Origin: Bacteroidota bacterium
GTDB lineage: Bacteria > Bacteroidota > Bacteroidia > B-17B0 > Aurantibacillaceae
Length of the DNA stretch: 64,000 bases
Assembly (NCBI GenBank): GCA_029237825.1
Contig: JAQZBQ010000003.1
Coordinates: 62,001 to 126,000 of the forward strand
Reading direction: 5' to 3'
Position numbers and translations under genes: made by a program. Below, in pieces: positions 17,587 through 26,969 of the stretch. Each line of letters starts with the position of its first letter. Positions within the stretch are counted from its first letter, which is position 1. Under the pieces are notes generated by a model. That model worked only from the letters and a program-made list of their open reading frames with translations. It did no database searches and was not told where the DNA came from.

Positions 17587-19866
17587 TTAAAATTTAAACC
17601 TGATTCCTAAAAAGCCTCTAATTCCCTGGTTCGGGGCAAACATATAGGTGGGATCGAAACTCATTGCGTAAGGATTTGTTGCTGTTGATATAATTTGTCC
17701 ACTACTATTGTATTGAACATTTTTATCGAATGCATCGAATGGTCGTGCAATACTATTGGCAGGAGGAGTGAAATCCAAAAGGTTTTTTACTCCACCATAA
17801 AATTCAAACCGTTTCATTTTCTTCGTTAGCTGTAAATTTTGTAAACTCCACCAGGGCGAATATTCTGAACGAGGATCGAGATCTCCCAGGAGTGGTAAAC
17901 GCATTGGACTATATATGTTCCCGGTGTAATCGAAACTCAGTGCAAGTTTTTTCCATTCGTAGCTTAATGCCCATGTTGCTGTAAAATTTTCCGTTAATAC
18001 CTGACGCTGTTTGAAGCCTCCTTCAACCTTAAAATTATCCATATACGTTCCGCCTAACAATAATTTTATCGGAACTTGATTGAGTCCAAGATCAATATTC
18101 GCGGATATGCCTTGAGAAATCGCATAACCATTCAGGTTATTGAAGAAAATTTTATTCGGGTCGGAATCATAGTCGGCAATGATGCGATTGCTAAACCGTG
18201 TCCAAAAAACTGATAGATCGAAACCAAGAAGGAATTTTTCATAGTTAAACTTCTTAATGTAATTGAGATTAGCATTCACACTTTGTTCAGGTTTAATTTT
18301 ATCGAGAAAAACAACCTCCCTTGATCCTGTGAGCGCAGCATGGTCTTCACTAAAAACATTGGCTACACGAAAACCGGTTCCCGCATTTAGCCGCAAAATA
18401 TTTGTTGAGTTTAAAGTCCATTTATAGGCTAAGCGTGGGGTAAAAATATTGCCATGGAGAGTATTATAATCATACCTGCCTCCTATTAATAATTTATGGT
18501 TACAATCAAACTTTACTTCATCCTGAACAAAAATCCCCGGAAGACTAACGCGGTTTGGCAAATTTTCAGGGTTTAAAGAATCATTGCCCTGCGTAATCAG
18601 TGTATTATCATCATACCAGGTATTTCTATACGCAACTCCTACTAAAAATGAATGAATTCTAATGTCTTTTTCCCAATATAACTGATTAAAAAAAATACGC
18701 TGCTGCGCATTAAATTTTATTACGCCGTAATATGAATTCTGATCGTGATTATTGAACGATACGTTATAAAACAACCGCTCTTTCAAAGGCAATTGGTATT
18801 TCCCAATCACTTCATACCGGCTGGTAAAAATACTTTCACCATAAATACTATCGGTTCCCCTCCAGCGTGGACTCCATTTCATGTCTCCTCCCCAGCGGTC
18901 TTCATAATAATATCGCAAGGCTACCGAAGCCTCACGATTCTCTTTGCGATCAACATTTATTTTATTAAATATTGAAAAACGATGTTGCAGCGTAACGTCG
19001 GTAAAACCATCCTTGTTATCATCCACTGGCTTCTGATAATTGTAATAATTCATTCCAAGCAATGAATTTATTTTCTTCGTCAATTGGTATTTCACACCGG
19101 CATCTACATTATACTCCTGGTAGGAGGTTGCCATAACATCCAACGATAATTTATCAGCATTGGAAGTTTTTTTTGTGATAATATTTATGAGGCCGCCTAC
19201 TGCTTCGCTTCCGTACAGTGAAGATGCCGGACCTTTTACAATTTCTATACGTTCAACCAAACTATTAGGAATACCAGATAGCCCATAAACCGATGACAAT
19301 CCGCTTACGATTGGCATTCCATCAATCATAATCATCGTATAAGGCCCTTCCAAACCATTAATATGAATATCGCCGGTATTACATACATTGCAGTTCAATT
19401 GCGGACGAACACCATTGACTGCCTGCAAGGCATCAAAAATATTTGGTGTCGGGTTCTTTTTAAACATAGCTGGGGTATAAACTTCAACCGGTACAGGGCT
19501 CTCGAGTTTTGACATTTCCTTCATCGTTCCGGTAACGACTACCTCATTTAAATTAGTTTCTTGCTCTTTTAATTGAATTACTAACAAATTGTCCGGCTTC
19601 AGTTCTGAAATGGTGATTTTCCTGCTCTGCTTTTCGTATCCAACAGCCGTAACAATAAGTTCGTAGGTACCAAAAGGGATATTCTGAATTTCGAAAGCGC
19701 CGCTTGTATTGGTATTAGTGCCCATCGACGTTTTTGAAATACCAACAGAAGCAAATGGGATACCCGCTCCGTTAACCTGAACGGAACCACGAATTGTTCC
19801 GGTAGATTGCGGGTAAAGAATTCGCGATGTGAATATCAAACATAAAAAAGTGATAAATCTTCCCAT
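17587..19866 (-). CDS. TonB-dependent outer-membrane receptor, probably metal-regulated
   Basis: A 759-residue receptor when started at ATG 19866 (MGRFITFLCLIF), which gives a proper signal peptide; the longer frame to 19893 would run into the operator. Order: carboxypeptidase-like regulatory domain (about 20-105), TonB plug (about 110-230, with MIMIDGMPIVSGL and RIEIVKGPASSLYGSEAVGG), then a beta-barrel ending in ...RGFLGIRFKF with terminal Phe. A CNVCNTGDIHINGL motif in the plug holds two cysteines that could form a disulfide or bind metal. The divergent DtxR-family gene and the shared palindrome point to uptake of iron, haem or manganese; the substrate is not proven. Confidence 0.9.
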   Translation of the reverse strand: MGRFITFLCLIFTSRILYPQSTGTIRGSVQVNGAGIPFASVGISKTSMGTNTNTSGAFEIQNIPFGTYELIVTAVGYEKQSRKITISELKPDNLLVIQLKEQETNLNEVVVTGTMKEMSKLESPVPVEVYTPAMFKKNPTPNIFDALQAVNGVRPQLNCNVCNTGDIHINGLEGPYTMIMIDGMPIVSGLSSVYGLSGIPNSLVERIEIVKGPASSLYGSEAVGGLINIITKKTSNADKLSLDVMATSYQEYNVDAGVKYQLTKKINSLLGMNYYNYQKPVDDNKDGFTDVTLQHRFSIFNKINVDRKENREASVALRYYYEDRWGGDMKWSPRWRGTDSIYGESIFTSRYEVIGKYQLPLKERLFYNVSFNNHDQNSYYGVIKFNAQQRIFFNQLYWEKDIRIHSFLVGVAYRNTWYDDNTLITQGNDSLNPENLPNRVSLPGIFVQDEVKFDCNHKLLIGGRYDYNTLHGNIFTPRLAYKWTLNSTNILRLNAGTGFRVANVFSEDHAALTGSREVVFLDKIKPEQSVNANLNYIKKFNYEKFLLGFDLSVFWTRFSNRIIADYDSDPNKIFFNNLNGYAISQGISANIDLGLNQVPIKLLLGGTYMDNFKVEGGFKQRQVLTENFTATWALSYEWKKLALSFDYTGNIYSPMRLPLLGDLDPRSEYSPWWSLQNLQLTKKMKRFEFYGGVKNLLDFTPPANSIARPFDAFDKNVQYNSSGQIISTATNPYAMSFDPTYMFAPNQGIRGFLGIRFKF

Positions 19867-19896
19867 ATCGCAAAAATAAGCATGTACTATCACATA

Positions 19897-19916
19897 AAAT
19901 TAGGTTACCCTAATTT
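19897..19916. promoter_or_regulatory. DtxR/MntR-type operator between the TonB receptor and repressor genes
   Basis: AAATTAGG-TTAC-CCTAATTT is a perfect 20-base palindrome that closely follows the DtxR/IdeR core TTAGGTTAGCCTAA. It lies 30 bases upstream of the receptor ATG (19866) and 25 bases before the repressor ATG (19942), so one bound dimer pair could shut off both genes and give autoregulation. Confidence 0.75.
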
Positions 19917-19941
19917 AGAGTAATATTCTTATATTTAATAT

Positions 19942-20625
19942 ATGAAAACATACCGTGAAGAAAATTATTTAAAGGCCATTTATCAATTAGCCAGTCATGA
20001 TAAAACCAGGACGGTTAGTCCAACAGATATTGCACACTGGCTCGAATTAAAACCGCCCACTGTACTTGAAAAACTTGGCATTTTAGTAAAAAAAGGTTTG
20101 GTTACCTATAATAAATTTGATGGTGCTAAACTGAGTCCGAAAGGCAACGAGGTAGCTCTGAATATTGTAAGAAGACATAGAATTTGGGAGACCTATTTAT
20201 ACAAACAATTAAAATTTAGTTGGAGTGAAGTCCATGAAATTGCCGAACAATTAGAACATGTGAACTCGGAAAAATTGATCGATCGCATTTATGACGTTAT
20301 TGGACGACCTGATTTTGACCCACATGGAGATCCCATCCCGAACAAGCAGGGAAAATTACCCAAATCAGACAGGAGGCCTTTGTCAGAAAGTATCAAAGGC
20401 TGCAAGTGCGTAGTATTAGGAGTGAGTGAACATAGCGAGCTTTTCCTGAATTACCTTACCGAACTTAACATTCGTTTAAATGATAAGCTCGTTGTTGAAC
20501 AAATAAATTCCTACGATGACACATTGAAACTCAGTAGCAAGAACAACGAAACGGTGCTCATGTCTTCCAAAGCTGCACAGCAAATTCAAGTACAGTGCGT
20601 GAAGCCTAATTGCGCATGCAAATAA
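19942..20625 (+). CDS. DtxR-family metal-dependent transcriptional repressor
   Basis: A 227-residue regulator with an N-terminal winged helix (about 1-62, SPTDIAHWLELKPPTVLEKLGILVKKGLV), a metal-binding dimerisation domain (about 63-140, containing RRHRIWETYL and HEIAEQLEHV with the His/Glu ligands usual for the family) and a C-terminal FeoA/SH3-like domain (about 150-222). It ends in a Cys-rich tail VQCVKPNCACK. Members bind Fe2+ or Mn2+ and then repress uptake genes. It is divergent from the TonB receptor across a matching palindrome. The sequence alone does not distinguish iron from manganese. Confidence 0.92.
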   Translation: MKTYREENYLKAIYQLASHDKTRTVSPTDIAHWLELKPPTVLEKLGILVKKGLVTYNKFDGAKLSPKGNEVALNIVRRHRIWETYLYKQLKFSWSEVHEIAEQLEHVNSEKLIDRIYDVIGRPDFDPHGDPIPNKQGKLPKSDRRPLSESIKGCKCVVLGVSEHSELFLNYLTELNIRLNDKLVVEQINSYDDTLKLSSKNNETVLMSSKAAQQIQVQCVKPNCACK

Positions 20626-20719
20626 TGATAGAATATTAAATTCGTTTGAAATTTACAAGTCTCAATTCCATAACCTAATGTATTTTAGGTCAAAAGAGTA
20701 TGGTTTACGCAGCGTCAAA

Positions 20720-21793
20720 ATGGAAATTTTAAAAATTAGCATTTACATTATATCATTCGTGCATTTTGTAACGATTGTGCTGGCGCTTATCAAAAAAGAC
20801 TTCTGGATATTCAGGATATTTGATTATCCCCGTATGCAAAAGTTTGTAATACTTTCTCTACTCCTTTCCACATTCATATTTGTATTTAAAAATAACCTCT
20901 CGCTAACAGATTGGATCCTTATCTTTTTATTAGTGATCTCACTAATATATCTTGCTTTTCTGATTTTACCTTTTACCGTACTTGGAAAGAAAATGATTAA
21001 ACAGGAAAAGGCACATTCATCCAAAGTGATTAAAGTGCTTGTGGCCAACGTGTACCAGGAAAATCAGAAGTATGCTAAGTTATTGGATCTCGTTTCTCTT
21101 AAAGATCCGGATATTGTCTTCCTAGTAGAGACAAATCATCAATGGCATGAAAAAGTAAAAAAACTAGTAGCAAAATATCCTTATACTATTGAAGTCCCAA
21201 AAGAGAATACTTATGGAATGCTATTCTTTAGCAAATATAAAATTTCTTCATCTCAAGTAAAATACCTTATTGATCCTGAAGTTCCTTCAATTGAGACGGA
21301 TGTAGAATTCGACGGGCAAATTATAAGAATTTTTGCGCTACACCCTACTCCGCCAACACCAAACGAAAACCTTTACAGTACCGATCGCGACGCTGAAATT
21401 CTCACTGTAGCAAAACAGGTAATGAAACTCACACAACCTTGTATGGTAATTGGAGATTTAAATGATGTGGCCTGGAGTTATACCACCGAATTATTCTTAA
21501 AAACCAGTGGATTGTTGGACCCAAGAAGAGGCCGAGGCTGTTTCAATACCTTCCATGCGAAATATCCTTTGTTAAGATGGCCTCTCGATCATTTTTTTGT
21601 AAGCGCCCATTTTAAATTAATTGACATCCGAGTGGAAAGTCCAATTGGATCCGACCATTTTCCTATAAGTATTTCACTGGTACTTTCAGATTATGATGAT
21701 AGCGGGAGAATGAAATCGAGCAGGGATGATCAACAGCTTGCATCTGAAAAAACATCAGGACAAAAGCCAGATTCAATTAATTATAAATCCTGA
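20720..21793 (+). CDS. Membrane-anchored endonuclease/exonuclease/phosphatase family protein
   Basis: ATG 20720 (MEILKISIYI) is chosen because it opens directly into the first of three N-terminal membrane helices (to about residue 95). The rest is a periplasm-facing EEP domain: VLVANVYQEN, DIVFLVETNHQW (catalytic Glu), GDLNDVAWS (Asp/Asn) and the C-terminal SDHFPISISL (Asp-His). The family hydrolyses phosphodiesters of DNA, lipids or inositol phosphates; the substrate here is unknown. The protein has about 357 residues and stands alone between the DtxR gene and the repair cluster. Confidence 0.85.
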   Translation: MEILKISIYIISFVHFVTIVLALIKKDFWIFRIFDYPRMQKFVILSLLLSTFIFVFKNNLSLTDWILIFLLVISLIYLAFLILPFTVLGKKMIKQEKAHSSKVIKVLVANVYQENQKYAKLLDLVSLKDPDIVFLVETNHQWHEKVKKLVAKYPYTIEVPKENTYGMLFFSKYKISSSQVKYLIDPEVPSIETDVEFDGQIIRIFALHPTPPTPNENLYSTDRDAEILTVAKQVMKLTQPCMVIGDLNDVAWSYTTELFLKTSGLLDPRRGRGCFNTFHAKYPLLRWPLDHFFVSAHFKLIDIRVESPIGSDHFPISISLVLSDYDDSGRMKSSRDDQQLASEKTSGQKPDSINYKS

Positions 21794-21925
21794 TTAAATA
21801 GAATGATTAGAAAAGTGGATTTATATAATCCGCTGACGAAACAAAATATGTGGTTATCGAAAAGCTGAAAGCTAAATTATCGAAGGAATGTATTTTTAAA
21901 GAAATCCCTGGGATAAACAAATAAA

Positions 21926-22954
21926 GTGCTGATTCAATTTACAAATAGAGGTATATTTTGCCCGCGGGCCAATATTTATATTGACCCCTGGAAACCAGTT
22001 GATAAGGCTATAATTACACATGCACACTCCGACCATGCAAGATGGGGAAGTAAACATTACCTCTCACACAAAGACTCTGAATTTATTTTGCGTTACCGTT
22101 TAGGAACTATATCCCTTGAAACACTTTCTTACAATCAGCCAATACAAATAAACGGAGTCAAAATAAGCTTGCATCCTGCAGGACATATTACCGGATCTGC
22201 CCAGGTAAGGCTCGAGCACAATGGTGAAATCTGGGTAGTATCAGGTGACTATAAGGTAAAGCCGGATGGCTACTCGGTTCCATTTGAGCCGGTACGATGC
22301 CAGCATTTTATTACTGAGTCAACCTTCGGATTACCCGTGTATAATTTTCCGGAGGTGAATGAACTGAATATTCAACTCAATCAATGGACAAAAGAAAACG
22401 CCACGCAAGGATTTAATTCTGTTTTAATTGGTTATGCATTAGGCAAGGCGCAACGCATCCTGAGTGCCCTTACTACCGATCAGCCTATTCTGCTACACTC
22501 TACCATTTACAATACCAACAATGCTTTAGGTTTCGATAATTCACCATATATAAAGTTTACCCAGGAATTTAAAAAGGAACAGCTTAACCCAGGGATCGTA
22601 GTGGCAACAGGCTCAGTCATAGGCAACCCATGGCTTAAGCGCTTCGACCCTTATCGTCTCGCCTTTTGCAGTGGATGGATGCAGCTACGTGGGGCAAGGC
22701 GAAGACGGAATGCAGATAAAGGATTTATTATGAGCGATCACGCTGACTGGCAGGGCCTAAATGAAGCCGTTTTAGCAACAGGTGCAGAAAACGTATATGT
22801 AACTCATGGATATAAAACGGTATATGCAAAATGGTTGCGTGAAAACTATAAGTTAAATGCTTATGAAGTCGAAACTTTATTTGAGGGGGAAAGCATAGAA
22901 ACGGAATCCTCTGAAACCATAGGTGAACAAACAGAGACGGGACAACAATCATGA
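21926..22954 (+). CDS. Ligase-associated DNA exonuclease (metallo-beta-lactamase fold)
   Basis: A 342-residue protein starting at GTG 21926. It has the beta-CASP/MBL signature THAHSDHA (H32, H34, D36, H37), then HPAGHITGSAQV and VSGDYK, as in SNM1/CPSF-like nucleases. In many Bacteroidota this gene sits with an ATP-dependent ligase, an Lhr-like helicase and a metallophosphoesterase, exactly as here. Its TGA overlaps the ligase ATG (ATGA at 22951-22954), so the two are translated in a coupled way. It probably trims DNA ends or crosslinks before ligation; that function is by family inference. Confidence 0.93.
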   Translation: MLIQFTNRGIFCPRANIYIDPWKPVDKAIITHAHSDHARWGSKHYLSHKDSEFILRYRLGTISLETLSYNQPIQINGVKISLHPAGHITGSAQVRLEHNGEIWVVSGDYKVKPDGYSVPFEPVRCQHFITESTFGLPVYNFPEVNELNIQLNQWTKENATQGFNSVLIGYALGKAQRILSALTTDQPILLHSTIYNTNNALGFDNSPYIKFTQEFKKEQLNPGIVVATGSVIGNPWLKRFDPYRLAFCSGWMQLRGARRRRNADKGFIMSDHADWQGLNEAVLATGAENVYVTHGYKTVYAKWLRENYKLNAYEVETLFEGESIETESSETIGEQTETGQQS

Positions 22955-24537
22955 AAGGTTTCGCAAACTTATATATGGAGCTTGACCAGACAACAAAAAC
23001 CAACGAGAAGATAACGTTGATGGCAAAATACTTCTCAAGAACGAGGGAGGAAGATTCAATTTGGGCAATTGCCTTGTTAACTGGCAGAAGGCCCAAACGA
23101 CCTATCCGTACAAGTGATCTAAAATTATGGGCAACTGAGTTAGCTGCGATTCCTTATTGGCTGTTTGAAGAATCCTATGACGTGGTAGGAGACCTGGCGG
23201 AAACCATCAGTTTGCTCATTCCCCTCCAAAAAAGCGACCAGGATAAACCGTTAAATAAAGTGATGATTGAAATCCTGGAGATTGCCTCTCAACCGGAAGA
23301 AGTGAAAAAAAAGTGGTTGTTAAATTATTGGAGTCAGTTTTTAAGAGATGAACTTTTTGTATTTAATAAGCTTATCACTGGCAGTTTTCGCGTTGGAGTT
23401 TCCCAACAACTGGTTTTTAAAGCAATAGCTAAAGCATATAACCTTGACGATAAAGCGGTAGCGCATAAACTTATGGGAAACTGGCTACCGCAAACCACAA
23501 AACTCCAGAATCTTTTGTCTGCCACTTCTTCATCATTCGACGATTCAAAACCCTATCCATTTTATCTTGCCTATCAATTAGATATTCAATTTTCTGAAAT
23601 GGATAAACTGGAAGACTGGCAATTCGAACGCAAGTATGATGGGATCAGAGGGCAAATCGTTGTCCGTAATAAGCAGGTACACGTTTGGAGCCGAGGCGAA
23701 GAGCTCATGACAGATAAATTTATTGAATTTGCTGCGCTTGGTAACATTTTACCTCATGGAACAGTGATTGATGGTGAAATTCTTCCTTTCAAAAACGGAT
23801 CTATCCTTTCCTTTAACGAAATGCAAAAACGAATCGGTAAAAAAAACGTTACCCAAAAAGTACTCACCGACGTGCCGTTGTGCATGATGTGCTATGATCT
23901 TTTAGAATACCAAGGCGACGATATCAGGCAAAAACCAATGCATGAGCGAAGAGCTTTATTGGAAACGATTGTAAAAACCGCAAACACCGAACTTCTCCAT
24001 CTATCAACACTTTTAATGCCAAAATCCTGGGATGAACTCGACTTCCTACGAAATGAATCAAAAAAATTAGGATGCGAAGGACTCATGATCAAACATAAAA
24101 ACAGCATTTATGAAACTGGTCGCCGTCGGGGAAAATGGTGGAAATGGAAAGTAGATCCTTACACGGTTGATGCGGTCCTTATTTATGCGCAATCCGGCCA
24201 TGGAAGGCGCGCAAATTTATACACAGACTACACGTTTGCAATATGGGACAATGAAAACCTTGTTCCGTTTACAAAAGCCTACAGCGGCTTAACAGACAAA
24301 GAACTTATCGAAGTTGACAGCTGGATTAAAAAAAACACCATAGAAAAATTTGGGCCAGTTCGAAGTGTTCGTGCCGAATTGGTTTTTGAAATAGCATTTG
24401 AAGGCATTAATTTATCGCCACGTCACAAAAGTGGTATTGCCTTGCGGTTTCCAAGAATACTGCGATGGAGAAAGGATAAAAACAAAGAAGAGATCAACAC
24501 AAAAAAAGATCTGCTACAATTATTAAATTCAGTTTAA
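22951..24537 (+). CDS. ATP-dependent DNA ligase (repair-cluster type)
   Basis: A 528-residue ligase resembling archaeal/eukaryotic ligase I. An N-terminal DNA-binding domain (about 1-190) precedes the adenylation domain with nucleophile lysine K228 in ERKYDGIRGQ, followed by DGEILPF, LMCYDLLEY, EGLMIKHKNSIYETGRRRGKWWKWK and an OB-fold domain. It is separate from the NAD-dependent LigA used in replication. It overlaps the exonuclease gene by four bases and is two bases ahead of the helicase. No Ku gene is present, so classical LigD-type NHEJ is not indicated. Confidence 0.95.
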   Translation: MKGFANLYMELDQTTKTNEKITLMAKYFSRTREEDSIWAIALLTGRRPKRPIRTSDLKLWATELAAIPYWLFEESYDVVGDLAETISLLIPLQKSDQDKPLNKVMIEILEIASQPEEVKKKWLLNYWSQFLRDELFVFNKLITGSFRVGVSQQLVFKAIAKAYNLDDKAVAHKLMGNWLPQTTKLQNLLSATSSSFDDSKPYPFYLAYQLDIQFSEMDKLEDWQFERKYDGIRGQIVVRNKQVHVWSRGEELMTDKFIEFAALGNILPHGTVIDGEILPFKNGSILSFNEMQKRIGKKNVTQKVLTDVPLCMMCYDLLEYQGDDIRQKPMHERRALLETIVKTANTELLHLSTLLMPKSWDELDFLRNESKKLGCEGLMIKHKNSIYETGRRRGKWWKWKVDPYTVDAVLIYAQSGHGRRANLYTDYTFAIWDNENLVPFTKAYSGLTDKELIEVDSWIKKNTIEKFGPVRSVRAELVFEIAFEGINLSPRHKSGIALRFPRILRWRKDKNKEEINTKKDLLQLLNSV

Positions 24538-24539
24538 AA

Positions 24540-26969
24540 ATGGGCCTCGCAATAGACTGGTTTAAACTCAAAAAATGGAAACCATTTGCTTTCCAGAAAG
24601 CAACATGGAAAGCCATTTCTGACGGAAAAAGCGGCTTACTTAACTCGCCAACAGGAAGTGGAAAGACCTATGCCATTTGGTTTGGCATATTAGAGTGTTA
24701 TTACATTCAACAGACAAAAAAAAAGAAACCAAAAGACAGCGGCTTGCATTGCTTATGGATAACCCCACTACGCGCGTTGTCGAAGGAAATATTATTATCT
24801 ACACAAAAGGTTTCAAAAGACATGAACCTTGATTATAAGATTGCATTGCGCACCGGCGATACAAGTGCAGCGGAAAGAACCAAACAACGAAAAAAATCTC
24901 CTCAAGCACTTATTACTACCCCTGAAAGTATCCATGTATTGTTAGCTTCAAAAGAGTACGACAAATTTTTTTCAGGACTCGAATTTATTATTGTTGATGA
25001 GTGGCATGAATTAATGGGAAGTAAACGGGGTGTTCAGGTTGAACTGGCAATTTCACGTCTTAAAGCTCATAATCCGAATTTAAAGATTTGGGGCATTTCG
25101 GCAACAATTGGTAACCTCGAAGAAGCAAAAGAAATATTACTCGGAAATAAAACAGAAAATTCCGTGACTATTAAAACGGACCTCGAAAAAGAGATTGTCA
25201 TTGAAACATTGTATCCAGATGTTGTTGAAAAATATTCCTGGGTAGGTCATCTGGGAATCCAGTTGCTGCCGAAGATAATTCCCATTGTAGATTCAAGTAA
25301 TACAACGCTCATATTTGTAAATGTAAGGTCTCAAGCTGAAATCTGGTACCAACGCTTGTTGGATGAAGCTCCGCATCTTGCTGGGTTGGTTGCATTGCAC
25401 CATGGTTCTTTGGCAGATTCGACACGGAAGTGGGTTGAAGATAATTTACACACAGGTAAATTAAAAGCGGTTGTGTGTACCTCGAGTCTTGATTTGGGAG
25501 TTGACTTTCATAGTGTGGACACTGTAATTCAAATCGGATCCCCAAAAGGCATCGCAAGATTCATTCAACGGGCAGGAAGAAGTGGCCATCATCCTGGCGC
25601 TACCAGTAAAATTTATTTTGTGCCTACAAATTCATTAGAAATTATTGAAGGTAGTGCCATTCGCTATGCAATAGAACATGGTTTAGTGGAAAGCCGTATT
25701 CCTTATATCCGTTCATTTGATGTATTGGTACAATACATGGTAACACTTGCCGTTTCTGATGGGTTCACTGCAGAACAGCTATTTAAAGAAGTAAAGGACA
25801 CGCATTGTTTTAAAAGCATAACCTGGGAGGAATTTTCATGGTGCCTTAACTTTATTACAACCGGAGGAAATTCATTGAAAGCGTATGAGGAATACCATAA
25901 AGTAGTAATAGTAGATGGTGTTTATAAAGTTATAAATAGAACAATTGCGCAACGGCACCGTTTAAATATTGGAACAATCGTGAGCGATAGCATGATGCAT
26001 GTAAAATTCATGAGTGGAAAAAAAATAGGTTTGGTTGAAGAAAACTTTATATCGCGGTTGAAGCCTGGTGATGTTTTTTGGTTTGGCGGCAAAAATCTTG
26101 AATTAAAACTAGTACGCGATATGGAAGCACGGGTGAAAATCAGTACACGGAACTCGGGAAAAGTCCCTGCATGGCTCGGAGGGAGACTTCCTCTTTCCTA
26201 CCAACTTTCTAATAGTATTCGCAAACAATTGGATGATTACAAAAATGATCAGGTTCACTATGAGGAGCTAAAACGGTTGTCTCCACTATTAGAACTTCAA
26301 AATAAAGTTTCTCACCTGCCTGACAAGAACGAATTGCTAATAGAACAATTTAAAACACGGGAAGGTTTCCATCTGTTTATTTATCCTTTTGAAGGCCGGT
26401 TTGTTCATGAAGGGATGGGTGCCCTTCTTGCTTACAGGATAGGCTTATTAGAACCTTTCACTTTCTCAATTGCCATGAATGATTACGGTTTTGAATTACT
26501 CAGTGATAAGGAAGTTGACGTTAATCTTATTCTTGACAATAATTTATTTTCTCCAGAATTCATTCATGACGATATTTTAAAAAGTATGAACTCAATTGAA
26601 TTGGCAAACCGAAAATTTCGGGACATTGCAACGATAGCTGGATTGATTTTTACAGGATATCCCGGTCATCAAAAAAAAACACGCCATTTACAAGCTTCCT
26701 CACACCTGTTTTTTAAAGTGTTTGAAGATTATGAAAAAGATAATTTACTGTTGCGTCAATCCTACGCAGAAATACTTGACTTTCAACTTGAAATAAATCG
26801 CATGCAATCCGCATTTAACCGTATTTCTCAACAAAAAGTTATTGTCACTCATCCTGAAAAACCTACGCCTTTTTCTTTTCCGATTCTGGTAGATACTTTA
26901 CGGGAAAAATTCAGTAATGAAAGTGTGCAGGCACGAATTGAAAAAATATTAAAGTCGTTGCAAACGTGA
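24540..26969 (+). CDS. Ligase-associated Lhr-like DEXH-box helicase
   Basis: An 809-residue SF2 helicase: motif I SPTGSGKTYA (K42), Ia TPLRALSKE, II DEWH (153-156), III SATIG, and helicase C motifs TSSLDLGVDFHSVD and QRAGRSGHHPG, followed by a long Lhr-type winged-helix and C-terminal region. DEWH replaces the usual DEVH. The Lhr core translocates 3'-5' on single-stranded DNA and unwinds RNA:DNA hybrids in studied bacteria. The start ATG 24540 lies two bases after the ligase stop, and the end overlaps the phosphoesterase ATG by four bases. Confidence 0.94.
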   Translation: MGLAIDWFKLKKWKPFAFQKATWKAISDGKSGLLNSPTGSGKTYAIWFGILECYYIQQTKKKKPKDSGLHCLWITPLRALSKEILLSTQKVSKDMNLDYKIALRTGDTSAAERTKQRKKSPQALITTPESIHVLLASKEYDKFFSGLEFIIVDEWHELMGSKRGVQVELAISRLKAHNPNLKIWGISATIGNLEEAKEILLGNKTENSVTIKTDLEKEIVIETLYPDVVEKYSWVGHLGIQLLPKIIPIVDSSNTTLIFVNVRSQAEIWYQRLLDEAPHLAGLVALHHGSLADSTRKWVEDNLHTGKLKAVVCTSSLDLGVDFHSVDTVIQIGSPKGIARFIQRAGRSGHHPGATSKIYFVPTNSLEIIEGSAIRYAIEHGLVESRIPYIRSFDVLVQYMVTLAVSDGFTAEQLFKEVKDTHCFKSITWEEFSWCLNFITTGGNSLKAYEEYHKVVIVDGVYKVINRTIAQRHRLNIGTIVSDSMMHVKFMSGKKIGLVEENFISRLKPGDVFWFGGKNLELKLVRDMEARVKISTRNSGKVPAWLGGRLPLSYQLSNSIRKQLDDYKNDQVHYEELKRLSPLLELQNKVSHLPDKNELLIEQFKTREGFHLFIYPFEGRFVHEGMGALLAYRIGLLEPFTFSIAMNDYGFELLSDKEVDVNLILDNNLFSPEFIHDDILKSMNSIELANRKFRDIATIAGLIFTGYPGHQKKTRHLQASSHLFFKVFEDYEKDNLLLRQSYAEILDFQLEINRMQSAFNRISQQKVIVTHPEKPTPFSFPILVDTLREKFSNESVQARIEKILKSLQT

